Positions 15,527 to 23,126 are shown, counted from the first letter of the stretch. The stretch is 26,187 nt of DNA from Methanolobus sp. UBA474 (GCA_002501695.1 DANZ01000025.1:1-26187); one strand, 5' to 3'. Notes: generated by a model from the letters alone, not told the origin. A program made the numbers and translations.

Positions 15527-16012
15527 ATGTCAGCAAGCGATAAAAATCTTATCAGAGTCCGCGTAATGGCGGACTTCCAGTTTGGTAAAGGCTGTGGAGA
15601 CATCCTTTTCCCTGAAGGTGTGGTTTTCAAGCTGTCAAAGACCAAGCGCGTCAGGCAGGTGTTTAATAATAACGATCACATAGCAACGGTGCGTGCCAGT
15701 GACGGTATGCTGACCCTGGGTATTGAAGGTGCGCGCCTGTTGCATTGTTTCTTTCCCCGTCCTGAGAAAAGGGTAGTGGTATGTGAAGATGCGGTTCCTT
15801 TTATAGCTCAGGGGAAGACCGCCTTTGCAAAACATGTGCTTGGAATGGATCCGGGAATGAGGGCAGGCGATGAAGTACTTGTTGTGAGTGAATCTGATGA
15901 ACTGCTTGCAACGGGCCAGTTGCTTCTCGCCCCGGATGAGATCCTTGCTCTGGACAGGGGGATGGCCGTTGATGTCAGGCGTGGCCGGGACCAGACCCAG
16001 GGCATGAATTAA
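15527..16012 (+). CDS. PUA-domain protein, archaeosine transglycosylase C-terminal type
   Basis: A 161-residue protein that matches the C-terminal region of archaeal tRNA-guanine transglycosylase (ArcTGT) rather than the catalytic domain. It opens IRVRVMADFQFGKG, then shows FKLSKTKRVRQVF and HIATVRASDGMLTLGIEGARLL. A PUA domain follows, from PEKRVVVCEDAVPFIAQGK through DPGMRAGDEVLVVSESDELLATG to the end. PUA domains bind structured RNA, commonly the tRNA acceptor or D-arm region. It probably assists tRNA (archaeosine) modification as a stand-alone factor or a subunit of a split enzyme; that is inference. No catalytic Asp/Zn domain is present. The start at 15527 is preferred over an ATG at 15494, which would add an atypical hydrophobic leader. 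Confidence 0.8.
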   Translation: MSASDKNLIRVRVMADFQFGKGCGDILFPEGVVFKLSKTKRVRQVFNNNDHIATVRASDGMLTLGIEGARLLHCFFPRPEKRVVVCEDAVPFIAQGKTAFAKHVLGMDPGMRAGDEVLVVSESDELLATGQLLLAPDEILALDRGMAVDVRRGRDQTQGMN

Positions 16013-16079
16013 TATATCTATATGTATTAAATATGATAAAAATAATATAAGAAATGCCTTATATTAACCACCACGACCC

Positions 16080-17000
16080 ATGATCCCGCCAGAACCCAGT
16101 CAGTCTACGGAACGTGAGAACACAGAAGAGGGTGTTTTCAAGACATTCGTGGTCCCGGATAGGACCCGAATGGAAGAGCATACGATAGTTGTAGACGGAG
16201 ATGTCATCATAGGCAATCATTCCGAGATCCGATACGGTATAATATCCAATTCCTCCATACTCGGGGAGAGGGTGGAAATATCCGGTGACCTTATATCCCG
16301 GTCTGATGTGAGGGTTGATATCTGGTCTCATATAGGCGGCAACATCAAAACAGGCACTAACGCCTATATTGGAGAGTTTGTCACCATTGATGGCAAGCTC
16401 GTAGTAAAAGGAGACCTTGATATTGGCAATGATGTCCGGATCAACGGCGGCTTTGAAGCCAAGGGCTGGATAGTGGTGCGTAACCCCATCCCTGTAATTG
16501 TCTATCTTTACCTTTACATAAGTGAACTGTTAAGGATTGGCAAGGACGAGGAAGTGGAAAAAGCCCTGAGCGAACTGTTCGAGGACGACGCAGGGGCGGT
16601 CAGCGTCAATAGCATGGTCATTCCAAACGGCTCCAGGATATCTATTGATTCTATACGGGTGCCCTCAAAAGCGCTCATTGGAAGCGGTTGCAGGCTTGTA
16701 GGCAATATCCGTGCAACTTCCCTGGAAATGGCAAACGATACGACCCTGTATGGGAGCATCCGTACGATACAGGATGTTACGCTGGGCAAGAGCAATATCA
16801 TTCATGGGAATATTGTTTCAAGAGGTAATGTGTATATCAGAGAAAAGACCCATGTGCTGGGTGAGATCAACGCACAGGCCATTAAGATCCACGAGAGTGC
16901 CCGCGTAGACGGTATTATGCGTGCTTCCGGTGGTATCGTGTTCGAACGGGAAGAAGCAAAAGTTCTCACTGAAAAAGAATTGATGCAACTTAATATCTAA
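16080..17000 (+). CDS. Bactofilin-like polymer-forming beta-helix protein
   Basis: A 306-residue protein built almost wholly of short repeats with spaced Val/Ile and Gly (VVDGDVIIGNHSEIRYG, ISGDLISRSDVRVD, GGNIKTGTNAYIGEF, then LYGSIRTIQDVTLGKSNIIH and HGNIVSRGNVYI). This is a right-handed beta-solenoid of the bactofilin/polymer-forming cytoskeletal family. An Ile/Leu-rich helical insert (IPVIVYLYLYISELLRIGK, then an acidic LSELFEDD segment) breaks the repeats at about residues 135-180. No signal peptide is present, so a cytoplasmic or membrane-associated scaffold role is likely. The function in methanogens is unknown. No ribosome site is visible; an AT-rich element about 30 bases upstream would suit a short-leader mRNA. 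Confidence 0.75.
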   Translation: MIPPEPSQSTERENTEEGVFKTFVVPDRTRMEEHTIVVDGDVIIGNHSEIRYGIISNSSILGERVEISGDLISRSDVRVDIWSHIGGNIKTGTNAYIGEFVTIDGKLVVKGDLDIGNDVRINGGFEAKGWIVVRNPIPVIVYLYLYISELLRIGKDEEVEKALSELFEDDAGAVSVNSMVIPNGSRISIDSIRVPSKALIGSGCRLVGNIRATSLEMANDTTLYGSIRTIQDVTLGKSNIIHGNIVSRGNVYIREKTHVLGEINAQAIKIHESARVDGIMRASGGIVFEREEAKVLTEKELMQLNI

Positions 17001-17053
17001 AATATCATTCCAATCTGGCAATCATATGTTAAAAAGACTGCGGAGGGCTGCTT

Positions 17054-17398
17054 ATGAGCTCCATTGAACTATTTGATTTTCTTGATCTTGTACTAAGGTT
17101 GTGCATTTTTCTAGTGGCATTGCTGGTATCGAGTCTCCTGGTCAGAATAGATGCAGATGTCATCCGTTCGAGGATATATGTGTCCTTCAGGAAACTGAAA
17201 GGATCGTTTGTATTACTGAATGCGGGTTTTCTGCTATACCTCGCAGAAACCTTCGTAGATATCAGTGGTCCGACAGCATCAGGTATCGGTAACGACTTGC
17301 TTATGGGACTGCTGTCGATATCTTTCCAGATACTTATTCTTTTTTTCCTGTATCACCTGTATGTGGCTATCAGGGTTCCTGACAGAAGGATACTCTGA
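17054..17398 (+). CDS. Small membrane protein of unknown function
   Basis: A 114-residue protein with about three hydrophobic segments: residues 8-30 (LDLVLRLCIFLVALLVSSLL), about 50-66, and 82-104 (LLMGLLSISFQILILFFLYH). A basic cytoplasmic loop (RSRIYVSFRKLKGS) lies between the first two. No enzymatic motif is seen and I do not recognise the family. GGAGGG precedes the ATG by about 8 bases, a good ribosome site. It follows the bactofilin-like gene by 53 bases on the same strand and is followed at once by a terminator-like hairpin, so the two may form a unit, perhaps a scaffold with a membrane anchor. Confidence 0.7.
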   Translation: MSSIELFDFLDLVLRLCIFLVALLVSSLLVRIDADVIRSRIYVSFRKLKGSFVLLNAGFLLYLAETFVDISGPTASGIGNDLLMGLLSISFQILILFFLYHLYVAIRVPDRRIL

Positions 17399-17430
17399 AG
17401 ACCCTGTAAAAGGGTCTGTCCTTTCTTTTC
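17399..17430 (+). terminator. Probable terminator hairpin
   Basis: AGACCC (17399-17404) pairs with GGGTCT (17412-17417) around a TGTAAAA loop, immediately after the stop of the small membrane protein. A T-rich tail (GTCCTTTCTTTTC) follows. Placement directly before the argD promoter region supports a real transcript end. Confidence 0.55.
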
Positions 17431-17524
17431 ATTGTTTATACTGAATAACATTTTATAAGAAAGGCTTTATCCATAGTCATCTTTAAAATAAGTTTACATA
17501 ATATATAGCGCACAAGGTGTATAC

Positions 17525-18700
17525 ATGACAGAACAGGTTATCTCACGGCCGTCATCTCAAGAGGCTGTGATCCAAAAAGATGCAAAGTACGTAATGCAGA
17601 ACTATGGCCGCCAGCAGCTTGTGCTGGAGAGCGGTGACGGCTGCATAGTCCGTGATATCGATGGCAGGGAATATATCGACTGTGTAGCGGGCATAGCAGT
17701 GAACAACGTCGGGCACAGTCACCCCAAACTGGTGGAAGCCATAAAGAAACAGGCAGAAAAACTGATTCATGTCTCCAATCTTTACTATACCGCGCCTCAG
17801 GCAGAACTTGCTGAGAAGCTTGTTAAGATCACAGACATGTCTCGTGTATTCTTCTGCAATTCCGGCACAGAAGCTGTGGAAGCTGCAATGAAGCTTGCGC
17901 GTGTAAAGACCGGGAAGACCGAGTTTGTAGCCGTCGAGCATGCATTCCACGGGCGCACCATGGGTGCCCTGTCGATAACTTATAAAGAGATCTACCGCAA
18001 TCCCTTCAAGCCACTTGTGCAGGAAGAGAAGTTCGTGACCAGCAATGATGCAGAAGCAGTTGCAAATGCGATCACTGACAGGACCGCGGCCGTCATCATA
18101 GAGCCAATCCAGGGTGAAGGCGGGATCAATATTCTCTCTGATGCGTATCTCAGGGAAGTCCGCAGGATATGTGATGAAACAGGGACCCTTCTTATCTTTG
18201 ACGAGGTGCAGACAGGTTTTGGAAGGACGGGCAAATGGTTCTGCAAGGAGCATTCCGGCGTTCAGCCTGATATAATGACCATGGCAAAAGCAATGGGTGG
18301 CGGTTTCCCGATGGGCGCCATCGCAGCGCGTGAAGGCATCGCCTTTGAGCGCGGTCAGCACGCAGCCACCTTCGGAGGCAACCCTCTTGCGTGTGCCGCA
18401 GCCCTGGCTTCCATATATATCATAGAGGAGGAAGGTCTCCTTCGCCATGCAACTGAAATGGGCGACTATTTCATGAGCCGGCTGAAAAAGATCTCTCTGG
18501 AAGGCGTGGTAGATGTACGTGGCCGCGGGCTTATGATAGGTGTCGAGCTGGACCGCAAGTGCGCAGACATTGTGGACTTTGCCCTTCAAAATGGTGTGCT
18601 GCTCAACTGCACATCAGAGAAAGTACTGCGTATCGCCCCGCCCCTGATAATAACCAAAGAGCAGATAGACGCGGTGGTGGCTGTGCTTGAGCAGGCCTGA
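17525..18700 (+). CDS. argD: Acetylornithine aminotransferase
   Basis: A 391-residue class III PLP aminotransferase. It converts N-acetylglutamate semialdehyde to N-acetylornithine in arginine synthesis, using glutamate. The PLP site is visible: CNSGTEAVEAAMKLAR (residues 111-126), HAFHGRTMGALS, EPIQGEGG, and FDEVQTGFGRTG followed by the Schiff-base Lys255 in TMAKAMGGGFPMGA. The N-terminal YGRQQLVLESGDGC and DCVAGIAVNNVGHSHP are typical of ArgD. Some archaeal homologues also act on LysW-linked or succinyl substrates, so the exact substrate is by homology. AAGGTG lies about 9 bases before the ATG. The 3' end overlaps hisC by 14 bases. A 345-codon open frame on the other strand is a shadow. Confidence 0.94.
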   Translation: MTEQVISRPSSQEAVIQKDAKYVMQNYGRQQLVLESGDGCIVRDIDGREYIDCVAGIAVNNVGHSHPKLVEAIKKQAEKLIHVSNLYYTAPQAELAEKLVKITDMSRVFFCNSGTEAVEAAMKLARVKTGKTEFVAVEHAFHGRTMGALSITYKEIYRNPFKPLVQEEKFVTSNDAEAVANAITDRTAAVIIEPIQGEGGINILSDAYLREVRRICDETGTLLIFDEVQTGFGRTGKWFCKEHSGVQPDIMTMAKAMGGGFPMGAIAAREGIAFERGQHAATFGGNPLACAAALASIYIIEEEGLLRHATEMGDYFMSRLKKISLEGVVDVRGRGLMIGVELDRKCADIVDFALQNGVLLNCTSEKVLRIAPPLIITKEQIDAVVAVLEQA

Positions 18701-19781
18701 ACTGGTAAAAAAGGAGATAGCAGGGATAGCCGAGTATGTGCCAGGTAAATCCATTGAGGAAATAGCCCGCAAGTACGGCCTTGACCCGGCTTCCATCATC
18801 AAGCTGGGCTCAAATGAGAATGTACTGGGCCCGTCCCCCAAAGCCACAAAGGCAGTCATAGCCCGCGCAGGGGATATCAACATCTATCCTTCCGCCGATG
18901 CATCCGAACTTGTTGAAGCGATCTCAGTCTATACCGGTTTCCCGGTGGAGAATATATGCGCAGCCGGTCCGGGCATGGATGGCCTGCTGGACAACCTTAT
19001 GAGAATGCTGATATCTCCCGGCGATGAGGTTATACTTCCTCTCCCTACCTTCTCGTATTACGAGATCGCAGCCCGCGCCAACGGTGCGGTCCCGGTGTAT
19101 GTCCGGTCAGGCGATAGCTTTGCTTTTGATATTGAGGGCATAATGAAGGCAGAGTCTGAAAGGACAAAGATCATCTTCCTCTGCTCCCCCAACAATCCCA
19201 CTGGCAGGCTTGTAGCTGAAGCCGACCTGCGCAGGATACTTGAGCACACGAGGGGTCTGGTGTTTGTGGACGAGGCCTATGTGGAGTTCTCAGACCGTAA
19301 TCTGGCCCACCTCATAAGGGAATATGACAACATAATTGTCGGAAGGACCTTTTCAAAGGCTTTCGGCCTTGCGGGAATGCGCCTGGGCTATGGGCTGATG
19401 CCTGCATGGATCCGCTCCGAGTACATGAAAATAGCAACCCCTTTCAACATCAGTGTTCCCGCGATAGTGGCAGGCATTGCTTCATTGTCCGATGCCTCCT
19501 ATCTGCAGAGGAGCATTCAGTGTGCAAGGGACGGGCGTGCATTTCTCACAAAGAATATTCCTTTCAGGGTCTACGATTCCCAGGCAAATTTTGTGCTTGT
19601 GGACGTAGCCCCCCTGCGATCGAAGGATGTCAGTGAAGCCCTGCTGCAGAAAGGGATCATCGTACGGGACTGCAGGTCTTTCAGGGAGGCAGGCGAGACA
19701 CTTATCCGCGTAACTGTGGGCACTCCTGAGCAAAATAATAAGGTTGTTGCAGCTTTTAAAGAAGTTTCAGCTACTATCTAA
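18687..19781 (+). CDS. hisC: Histidinol-phosphate aminotransferase
   Basis: A 364-residue class I/II PLP aminotransferase for the imidazole acetol phosphate to histidinol phosphate step. Typical HisC motifs are IAEYVPGKSIEEIA, KLGSNENVLGPSPKA, CSPNNPTGR (residues 166-174), FVDEAYVEF, and Lys224 in VGRTFSKAFGLAGMRLGYG. The start is a TTG at 18687, inside the last codons of argD (14-base overlap). The family N terminus begins exactly there, and no ATG is available nearby, so translational coupling is likely. The 3' end overlaps the convergent mptD gene by 15 bases. Closely related aminotransferases for aromatic amino acids cannot be excluded, but the full motif set fits HisC. Confidence 0.92.
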   Translation: MSRPELVKKEIAGIAEYVPGKSIEEIARKYGLDPASIIKLGSNENVLGPSPKATKAVIARAGDINIYPSADASELVEAISVYTGFPVENICAAGPGMDGLLDNLMRMLISPGDEVILPLPTFSYYEIAARANGAVPVYVRSGDSFAFDIEGIMKAESERTKIIFLCSPNNPTGRLVAEADLRRILEHTRGLVFVDEAYVEFSDRNLAHLIREYDNIIVGRTFSKAFGLAGMRLGYGLMPAWIRSEYMKIATPFNISVPAIVAGIASLSDASYLQRSIQCARDGRAFLTKNIPFRVYDSQANFVLVDVAPLRSKDVSEALLQKGIIVRDCRSFREAGETLIRVTVGTPEQNNKVVAAFKEVSATI

Positions 19782-20138
19782 GCTGTAAACTTCTTCTATT
19801 TTCATGAGGGGATACTCAAGCTCTGCATTATATGCAAGACGCACATTAGCGACGGCCGAGTTATATCTGACCGTTATTCTCACATCCAGCATGCGGCCTT
19901 CAAGTTCGCAGTAGCCGAACTCACTGTTCAGTTTTGAACGGATGATCTCCCTGTCGATCGAAACGCTTATCTCTTTCACGAAGGGCTGGACCGCGATGCT
20001 TTCCTGTATGGCTTTCTCAAGGCTGTCTGCATTTCTCAGGTTGACGGGTGAGCCGGTGAACTGGTGATAGAGGGCACCAAGCTTGATGCCCGCTTCAAAG
20101 AGCGCATTGTCCCTTTCTGTGATACTCTCTGCTTTCAT
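19767..20138 (-). CDS. mptD: Dihydroneopterin aldolase, MptD type (methanopterin synthesis)
   Basis: A 123-residue protein resembling the archaeal MptD family (formerly DUF381), unrelated to bacterial FolB. It cleaves 7,8-dihydroneopterin to 6-hydroxymethyl-7,8-dihydropterin and glycolaldehyde in tetrahydromethanopterin synthesis. The family match comes from FEAGIKLGALYHQFTGSPVN, the charged middle around EKAIQESIAVQPFVKEISV, and a C-terminal half with YCELEGRMLDVRITVRYN. Its ATG overlaps the pssA stop by 4 bases, making it the last gene of the artA-asd-pssA set. Function is not obviously related to the other three. Length matches family members of about 120 residues. I cannot point to a proven catalytic residue from sequence alone. 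Confidence 0.78.
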   Translation of the reverse strand: MKAESITERDNALFEAGIKLGALYHQFTGSPVNLRNADSLEKAIQESIAVQPFVKEISVSIDREIIRSKLNSEFGYCELEGRMLDVRITVRYNSAVANVRLAYNAELEYPLMKIEEVYSLDSS

Positions 20139-20839
20139 GGTGTTGTCTCCTCACCAGGCCTCTTCCAGCCAGCTCTGCGGAGAGCCGGTGAGATCACATA
20201 AAGTATCATTATGACAAGTAAGAGCGACGCCAGTATATGGGTATAGTTTATATTTACGGGGTAAGATAACACCGTAATTGCAAAAAGGAAAGCAAGAACC
20301 TTTAGATGTCCGGGTTTCTTTGCCTTCATGTACGTTATCTTACTGATCATCAGCAGTCCTATGATAAAAGTGAGCAGGATAACGGCTCCGCTGTGGAAGT
20401 ACCTTTCTCCGGCCAGCACATATGCTGAAAGGATGATACCTCCGGCTGTGATGGGAAGTCCTTTAAAGGACGGCAGCCCCTGGTGAGCCGTGTTGAACCT
20501 TGCCAGCCTGAGGATCCCGCAGAAGAAATAAAAGCACAGCGCTGCAAGCAGCAGGTATGATGCCTCACTGCCGGCGGCAGCATATACTATGGCCACAGGT
20601 GCAAGTCCGAATGATATTACGTCTGCAAGGGAATCCAGATTGGCGCCTATCTCACTTCCGGAGAACATCCTTGAGAGGTAACCGTCAAGGCCATCGGCAA
20701 CTGCGGCCACAAGTATCAGTAGAGGTGCAAGGTACGTAAAATCATTCTGAACAAGTATCACTGCCAGTAAACCGCAAAGGGAATTAAGCAATGTTACAAG
20801 ATCAGCTATTTTCAATGTCCTGAGCATATTCACTCCCAT
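20135..20839 (-). CDS. pssA: CDP-archaeol serine O-archaetidyltransferase (archaetidylserine synthase)
   Basis: A 234-residue membrane enzyme of the CDP-alcohol transferase family. The signature is Asp49-x2-Asp52-Gly53-x2-Ser56-Arg57 ... Gly65-x3-Asp69-x3-Asp73 (ADGLDGYLSRMFSG, GANLDSLADVISFG). Ser replaces the common Ala at position 56. About seven membrane segments are visible. Grouping with the decarboxylase gene identifies the substrate as serine: CDP-archaeol plus serine gives archaetidylserine. The ATG at 20839 and an in-frame ATG at 20827 are both possible; both overlap the 3' end of asd. The Haloferax homologue is required, with the decarboxylase, for archaeosortase-dependent lipid anchoring. 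Confidence 0.92.
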   Translation of the reverse strand: MGVNMLRTLKIADLVTLLNSLCGLLAVILVQNDFTYLAPLLILVAAVADGLDGYLSRMFSGSEIGANLDSLADVISFGLAPVAIVYAAAGSEASYLLLAALCFYFFCGILRLARFNTAHQGLPSFKGLPITAGGIILSAYVLAGERYFHSGAVILLTFIIGLLMISKITYMKAKKPGHLKVLAFLFAITVLSYPVNINYTHILASLLLVIMILYVISPALRRAGWKRPGEETTP

Positions 20840-21446
20840 TTTGTTTCCGGGCTATGATCGTCATACCTGCAGTCACCTTGTCCCCTTTCTTACATAAGAT
20901 ATCAAAGTTTTCCGGAACAGTCACATCGACCCTTGATCCAAAGCGTATCATGCCAAATCTTTGCCCCCGGTCCATCTGGTCTCCTACCTGCACGTATGAG
21001 ACTATCCTCCTGGCTATGGTCCCGGCTATCTGGACTACCTCTACTATCCCGTGTTCAGTATCTATTAACGTATGGGTGCGCTCATTCCTCTCGGAATCCT
21101 TATGGAAAGCAGGCATATATCCTCCTTTCTTGTGTTCCATGGAAATAACTTTCCCGGTAAGTGGCGCCCGGTTAACGTGGACATTATGGACATTCATAAA
21201 GATGCATACCTTGCGTCCTCTTATATCGACGACTTTTCCATCCGCGGGTGCTGTCATACTGCTGCAGCAATGTTCTACTTCCCTTTCCGGATCCCTGAAA
21301 AAGAATACAAAGAATATCAATAACGCAAGTCCCAAAATCGCAACGCTGCCCATATAAGGCCAGTATGTTATGATATGTGCGATCGCAGCAAGTACGCAGA
21401 GCGCGATCAAGGCCATTATCCATGGAGCAGAACCTTTTGCAAGCAT
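20802..21446 (-). CDS. asd: Archaetidylserine decarboxylase proenzyme
   Basis: A 214-residue phosphatidylserine-decarboxylase-like proenzyme with two N-terminal membrane segments (residues 9-27 and 33-50), then FFRDPERE. The catalytic part contains TAPADGKVVDI, CIFMNVHNVHVNRAPL with the conserved His, AGTIARRIVSYV, and the self-cleavage site FGSRVDV, where Gly170-Ser171 replaces the classic LGST. Cleavage would create the pyruvoyl prosthetic group on Ser171. The product, archaetidylethanolamine, comes from archaetidylserine made by pssA, which it overlaps by 38 bases. It starts right after artA (stop at 21447, ATG at 21446), so the three are probably one translation-coupled unit. A shorter, membrane-anchored form is typical of archaeal enzymes. 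Confidence 0.93.
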   Translation of the reverse strand: MLAKGSAPWIMALIALCVLAAIAHIITYWPYMGSVAILGLALLIFFVFFFRDPEREVEHCCSSMTAPADGKVVDIRGRKVCIFMNVHNVHVNRAPLTGKVISMEHKKGGYMPAFHKDSERNERTHTLIDTEHGIVEVVQIAGTIARRIVSYVQVGDQMDRGQRFGMIRFGSRVDVTVPENFDILCKKGDKVTAGMTIIARKQNGSEYAQDIENS

Positions 21447-22271
21447 TTAATCGTTCCCTGATACTTTTTCATATATACTGTGAATGTATTCTGCCACCAT
21501 CTTCCATATCCCCTCTATAAGATCGACGAGCTCGGGCAAGATGCGCATAACAATATAGGCTATGCCAAAGAGAGCGAGACCCGATCCGATCTTTGCAACA
21601 GTATGATGAGCTATCTCAAAGCTGTTGGGGCCAAACCACTGGTAGGCATAGGCGACAATCACGAATACATCCCTTATTATATTTAAGGTATATATAATCG
21701 GTACAGAAACCAGAAATGCTGACACCAGCTTTTTCAGTGGTGCATTCACAGAGGCAATAAGCCCTATGAACAAAGCAATGCTTTCTATGGCAGTACAGGC
21801 CAGTATGATCTCTACGTGGTATCCATTCAAAGATATCTTATTCCATGCTGCCATCTCGGCAGGCTGTCCAAGGATCTGAAGTGTCCAGAACACATTATCC
21901 GTTACCAGGGATATTATCCATACGTTGAGTGAATCCATCTGGGCAAATGGGAAATAGAACAGCGACGCAAGTGCTGTTGCAACAGTTGCCATATATGTCA
22001 CATCAACGGACTGGCCGCTCAGCGGCTTCAGGTCTCTGTACTCTTTGAACATATTGTAGGCTAATATCAGGCAAATTATACCAACAATGATGACCAGTAA
22101 GACGTTTACATAATCCTCTATCTGAATAAAGTGCATTGGCTGATAGAACCAGTGTAAAGAAAAGATTCCCCATCCTATGGCTCCCAGCAATTTACCGATT
22201 CTTCTTTTTTTGGATATCAGTGAGCAAGCCAGCATAAATGCCACTGCGACCCATAGTACATTTTCTATCAT
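21447..22271 (-). CDS. artA: Archaeosortase A
   Basis: A 274-residue integral membrane protein with about eight hydrophobic segments. Its catalytic residues fit the exosortase/archaeosortase family: Cys159 in ILACTAIES, Arg200 in NIIRDV, and a His-rich AHHTVAK at 221-227 with His222 or His223 as the third member. The enzyme processes proteins with a C-terminal PGF-type sorting signal and helps transfer them to a prenyl-derived lipid anchor. It is first in the artA-asd-pssA-mptD set, and AGGTG lies about 12 bases before the ATG. In Haloferax volcanii PssA and PssD are needed for ArtA-dependent lipidation, so this order predicts a shared pathway. Its substrates, S-layer or other PGF-CTERM proteins, are not in this window. 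Confidence 0.9.
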   Translation of the reverse strand: MIENVLWVAVAFMLACSLISKKRRIGKLLGAIGWGIFSLHWFYQPMHFIQIEDYVNVLLVIIVGIICLILAYNMFKEYRDLKPLSGQSVDVTYMATVATALASLFYFPFAQMDSLNVWIISLVTDNVFWTLQILGQPAEMAAWNKISLNGYHVEIILACTAIESIALFIGLIASVNAPLKKLVSAFLVSVPIIYTLNIIRDVFVIVAYAYQWFGPNSFEIAHHTVAKIGSGLALFGIAYIVMRILPELVDLIEGIWKMVAEYIHSIYEKVSGND

Positions 22272-22299
22272 TTACAAGCACCTTTAATAGGTATGCCTG

Positions 22300-22310
22300 T
22301 ATATATTAAA
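22300..22310. promoter_or_regulatory. Shared TATA-like element between artA and the Nudix gene
   Basis: TATATATTAAA lies in the 64-base divergent gap, about 30 bases from both starts (artA ATG at 22271 minus, Nudix ATG at 22336 plus). Such symmetry allows one AT-rich element to position transcription both ways. On the Nudix side the distance predicts a leaderless or very short-leader mRNA. Confidence 0.45.
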
Positions 22311-22335
22311 TGTAGTGTATTAATCTTTTGTTCGT

Positions 22336-22752
22336 ATGTATGCTGATACTCCCAAACTGACAGTGGATGCTGTTATTCTTTACAACGGCAGGATCGTTCT
22401 AATTCAAAGGAAAAACCCCCCTTTTCAGGGAAAGTTCGCTTTGCCCGGTGGTTTTGTAGAGGTAGGTGAAACTGTAGAGGAAGCGGTTGTCCGTGAAGCC
22501 CGTGAGGAAGCCGGCCTGTCAATAGAAATAGTTAAGTTGCTTGGGGTATATTCTGACCCTCTGCGCGATCCAAGAGGACATACGGTAAGTATATGCTATC
22601 TGTCGTTAGGTCATGGGGACCTGAAGGCAGGTTCGGATGCAAAAGATGTGTTCCTGTTCGATGTTGACGATGTACCGGAAATGGCTTTCGATCACAACAA
22701 GATACTAGAGCAGGCAAGAGGTGATATCAATGGAATTTTGTCCAAAATGTAA
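22336..22752 (+). CDS. Nudix hydrolase (ADP-ribose pyrophosphatase-like)
   Basis: A 138-residue hydrolase with a full Nudix box: GGFVEVGETVEEAVVREARE followed by EAGL, which fits G-x5-E-x7-REUXEEXGU. The strand VDAVILYNGRIVLIQRKNPP and the FALPGGF loop precede it. By family it cleaves a nucleoside diphosphate linked to another moiety; ADP-ribose is the usual best guess for this clade, not proven here. The ATG at 22336 has no ribosome site and the TATA-like element is about 30 bases away, so the mRNA is probably leaderless. The 3' end overlaps the next gene, tfs, by 23 bases, so the two are co-transcribed and perhaps coupled. Confidence 0.9.
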   Translation: MYADTPKLTVDAVILYNGRIVLIQRKNPPFQGKFALPGGFVEVGETVEEAVVREAREEAGLSIEIVKLLGVYSDPLRDPRGHTVSICYLSLGHGDLKAGSDAKDVFLFDVDDVPEMAFDHNKILEQARGDINGILSKM

Positions 22753-23050
22753 GAGCATGATGGTTCCGGTAAAAGGTGTATCCAAATGCAGGAACAGCAA
22801 ATGCGGATATGTAAAAGAGAAAGAAGCTGACCATGAGTCACTTATGTCAAAAGCAGCACGCTCGGACAGAGAGGTCACAGTGCTTGAAGGCAATACGGAC
22901 CAGGGTCTTCCTACCACATCAGTCCGATGTGAAGGGTGCGGCCATAATGTCGCATACTGGTGGCTGCGCCAGCTCAGGTCTGCAGATGAATCTGAAACTC
23001 GCTTCTTCAAGTGCACAAAGTGCAGTATGACCTGGCGTGAGTATGATTAA
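22730..23050 (+). CDS. tfs: Transcription factor S (TFIIS/Rpb9-like cleavage factor)
   Basis: A 106-residue archaeal TFS. The N-terminal zinc ribbon is CPKC...CRNSKCG (residues 4-26). The C-terminal ribbon is CEGCGHNVAYWWLRQ...CTKCSMTWREYD. Between them, RSADESETRFFK holds the conserved acidic pair of the TFIIS hairpin that reaches into the polymerase active site and promotes cleavage of backtracked RNA. The ATG at 22730 is preceded by GAGGTGAT at 22717-22724, one of the strongest ribosome sites in this half of the window, although it lies within the Nudix gene. A GTG at 22721 in frame is less likely. A weak hairpin follows 50 bases after the stop. Confidence 0.93.
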   Translation: MEFCPKCKSMMVPVKGVSKCRNSKCGYVKEKEADHESLMSKAARSDREVTVLEGNTDQGLPTTSVRCEGCGHNVAYWWLRQLRSADESETRFFKCTKCSMTWREYD

Positions 23051-23097
23051 TATATTTTCCATGCCTGGAATTATATAATACCTGCCATATAACTGGG

Positions 23098-23118
23098 AGC
23101 CTTTACAGGCTTTCTGTT
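23098..23118 (+). terminator. Weak terminator hairpin after tfs
   Basis: AGCCT (23098-23102) pairs with AGGCT (23107-23111) around TTAC, followed by TTCTGTTT. The stem is only 5 bases, so this is tentative. Confidence 0.3.
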
Positions 23119-23126
23119 TATAAAAA
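23116..23126 (+). promoter_or_regulatory. Probable TATA box for pcn
   Basis: GTTTATAAAAA lies about 70 bases before the pcn ATG, after the tfs terminator-like hairpin, in a spot suitable for an archaeal promoter with a leader of about 40 bases. GGAG lies about 11 bases before the ATG. Confidence 0.4.

Noticed and set aside
17552..18589. Long open frame of 345 codons on the minus strand opposite argD
   Set aside because: It lies antisense to a well-supported aminotransferase with a complete motif set, has no family resemblance, and arises from codon bias of the GC-richer gene.
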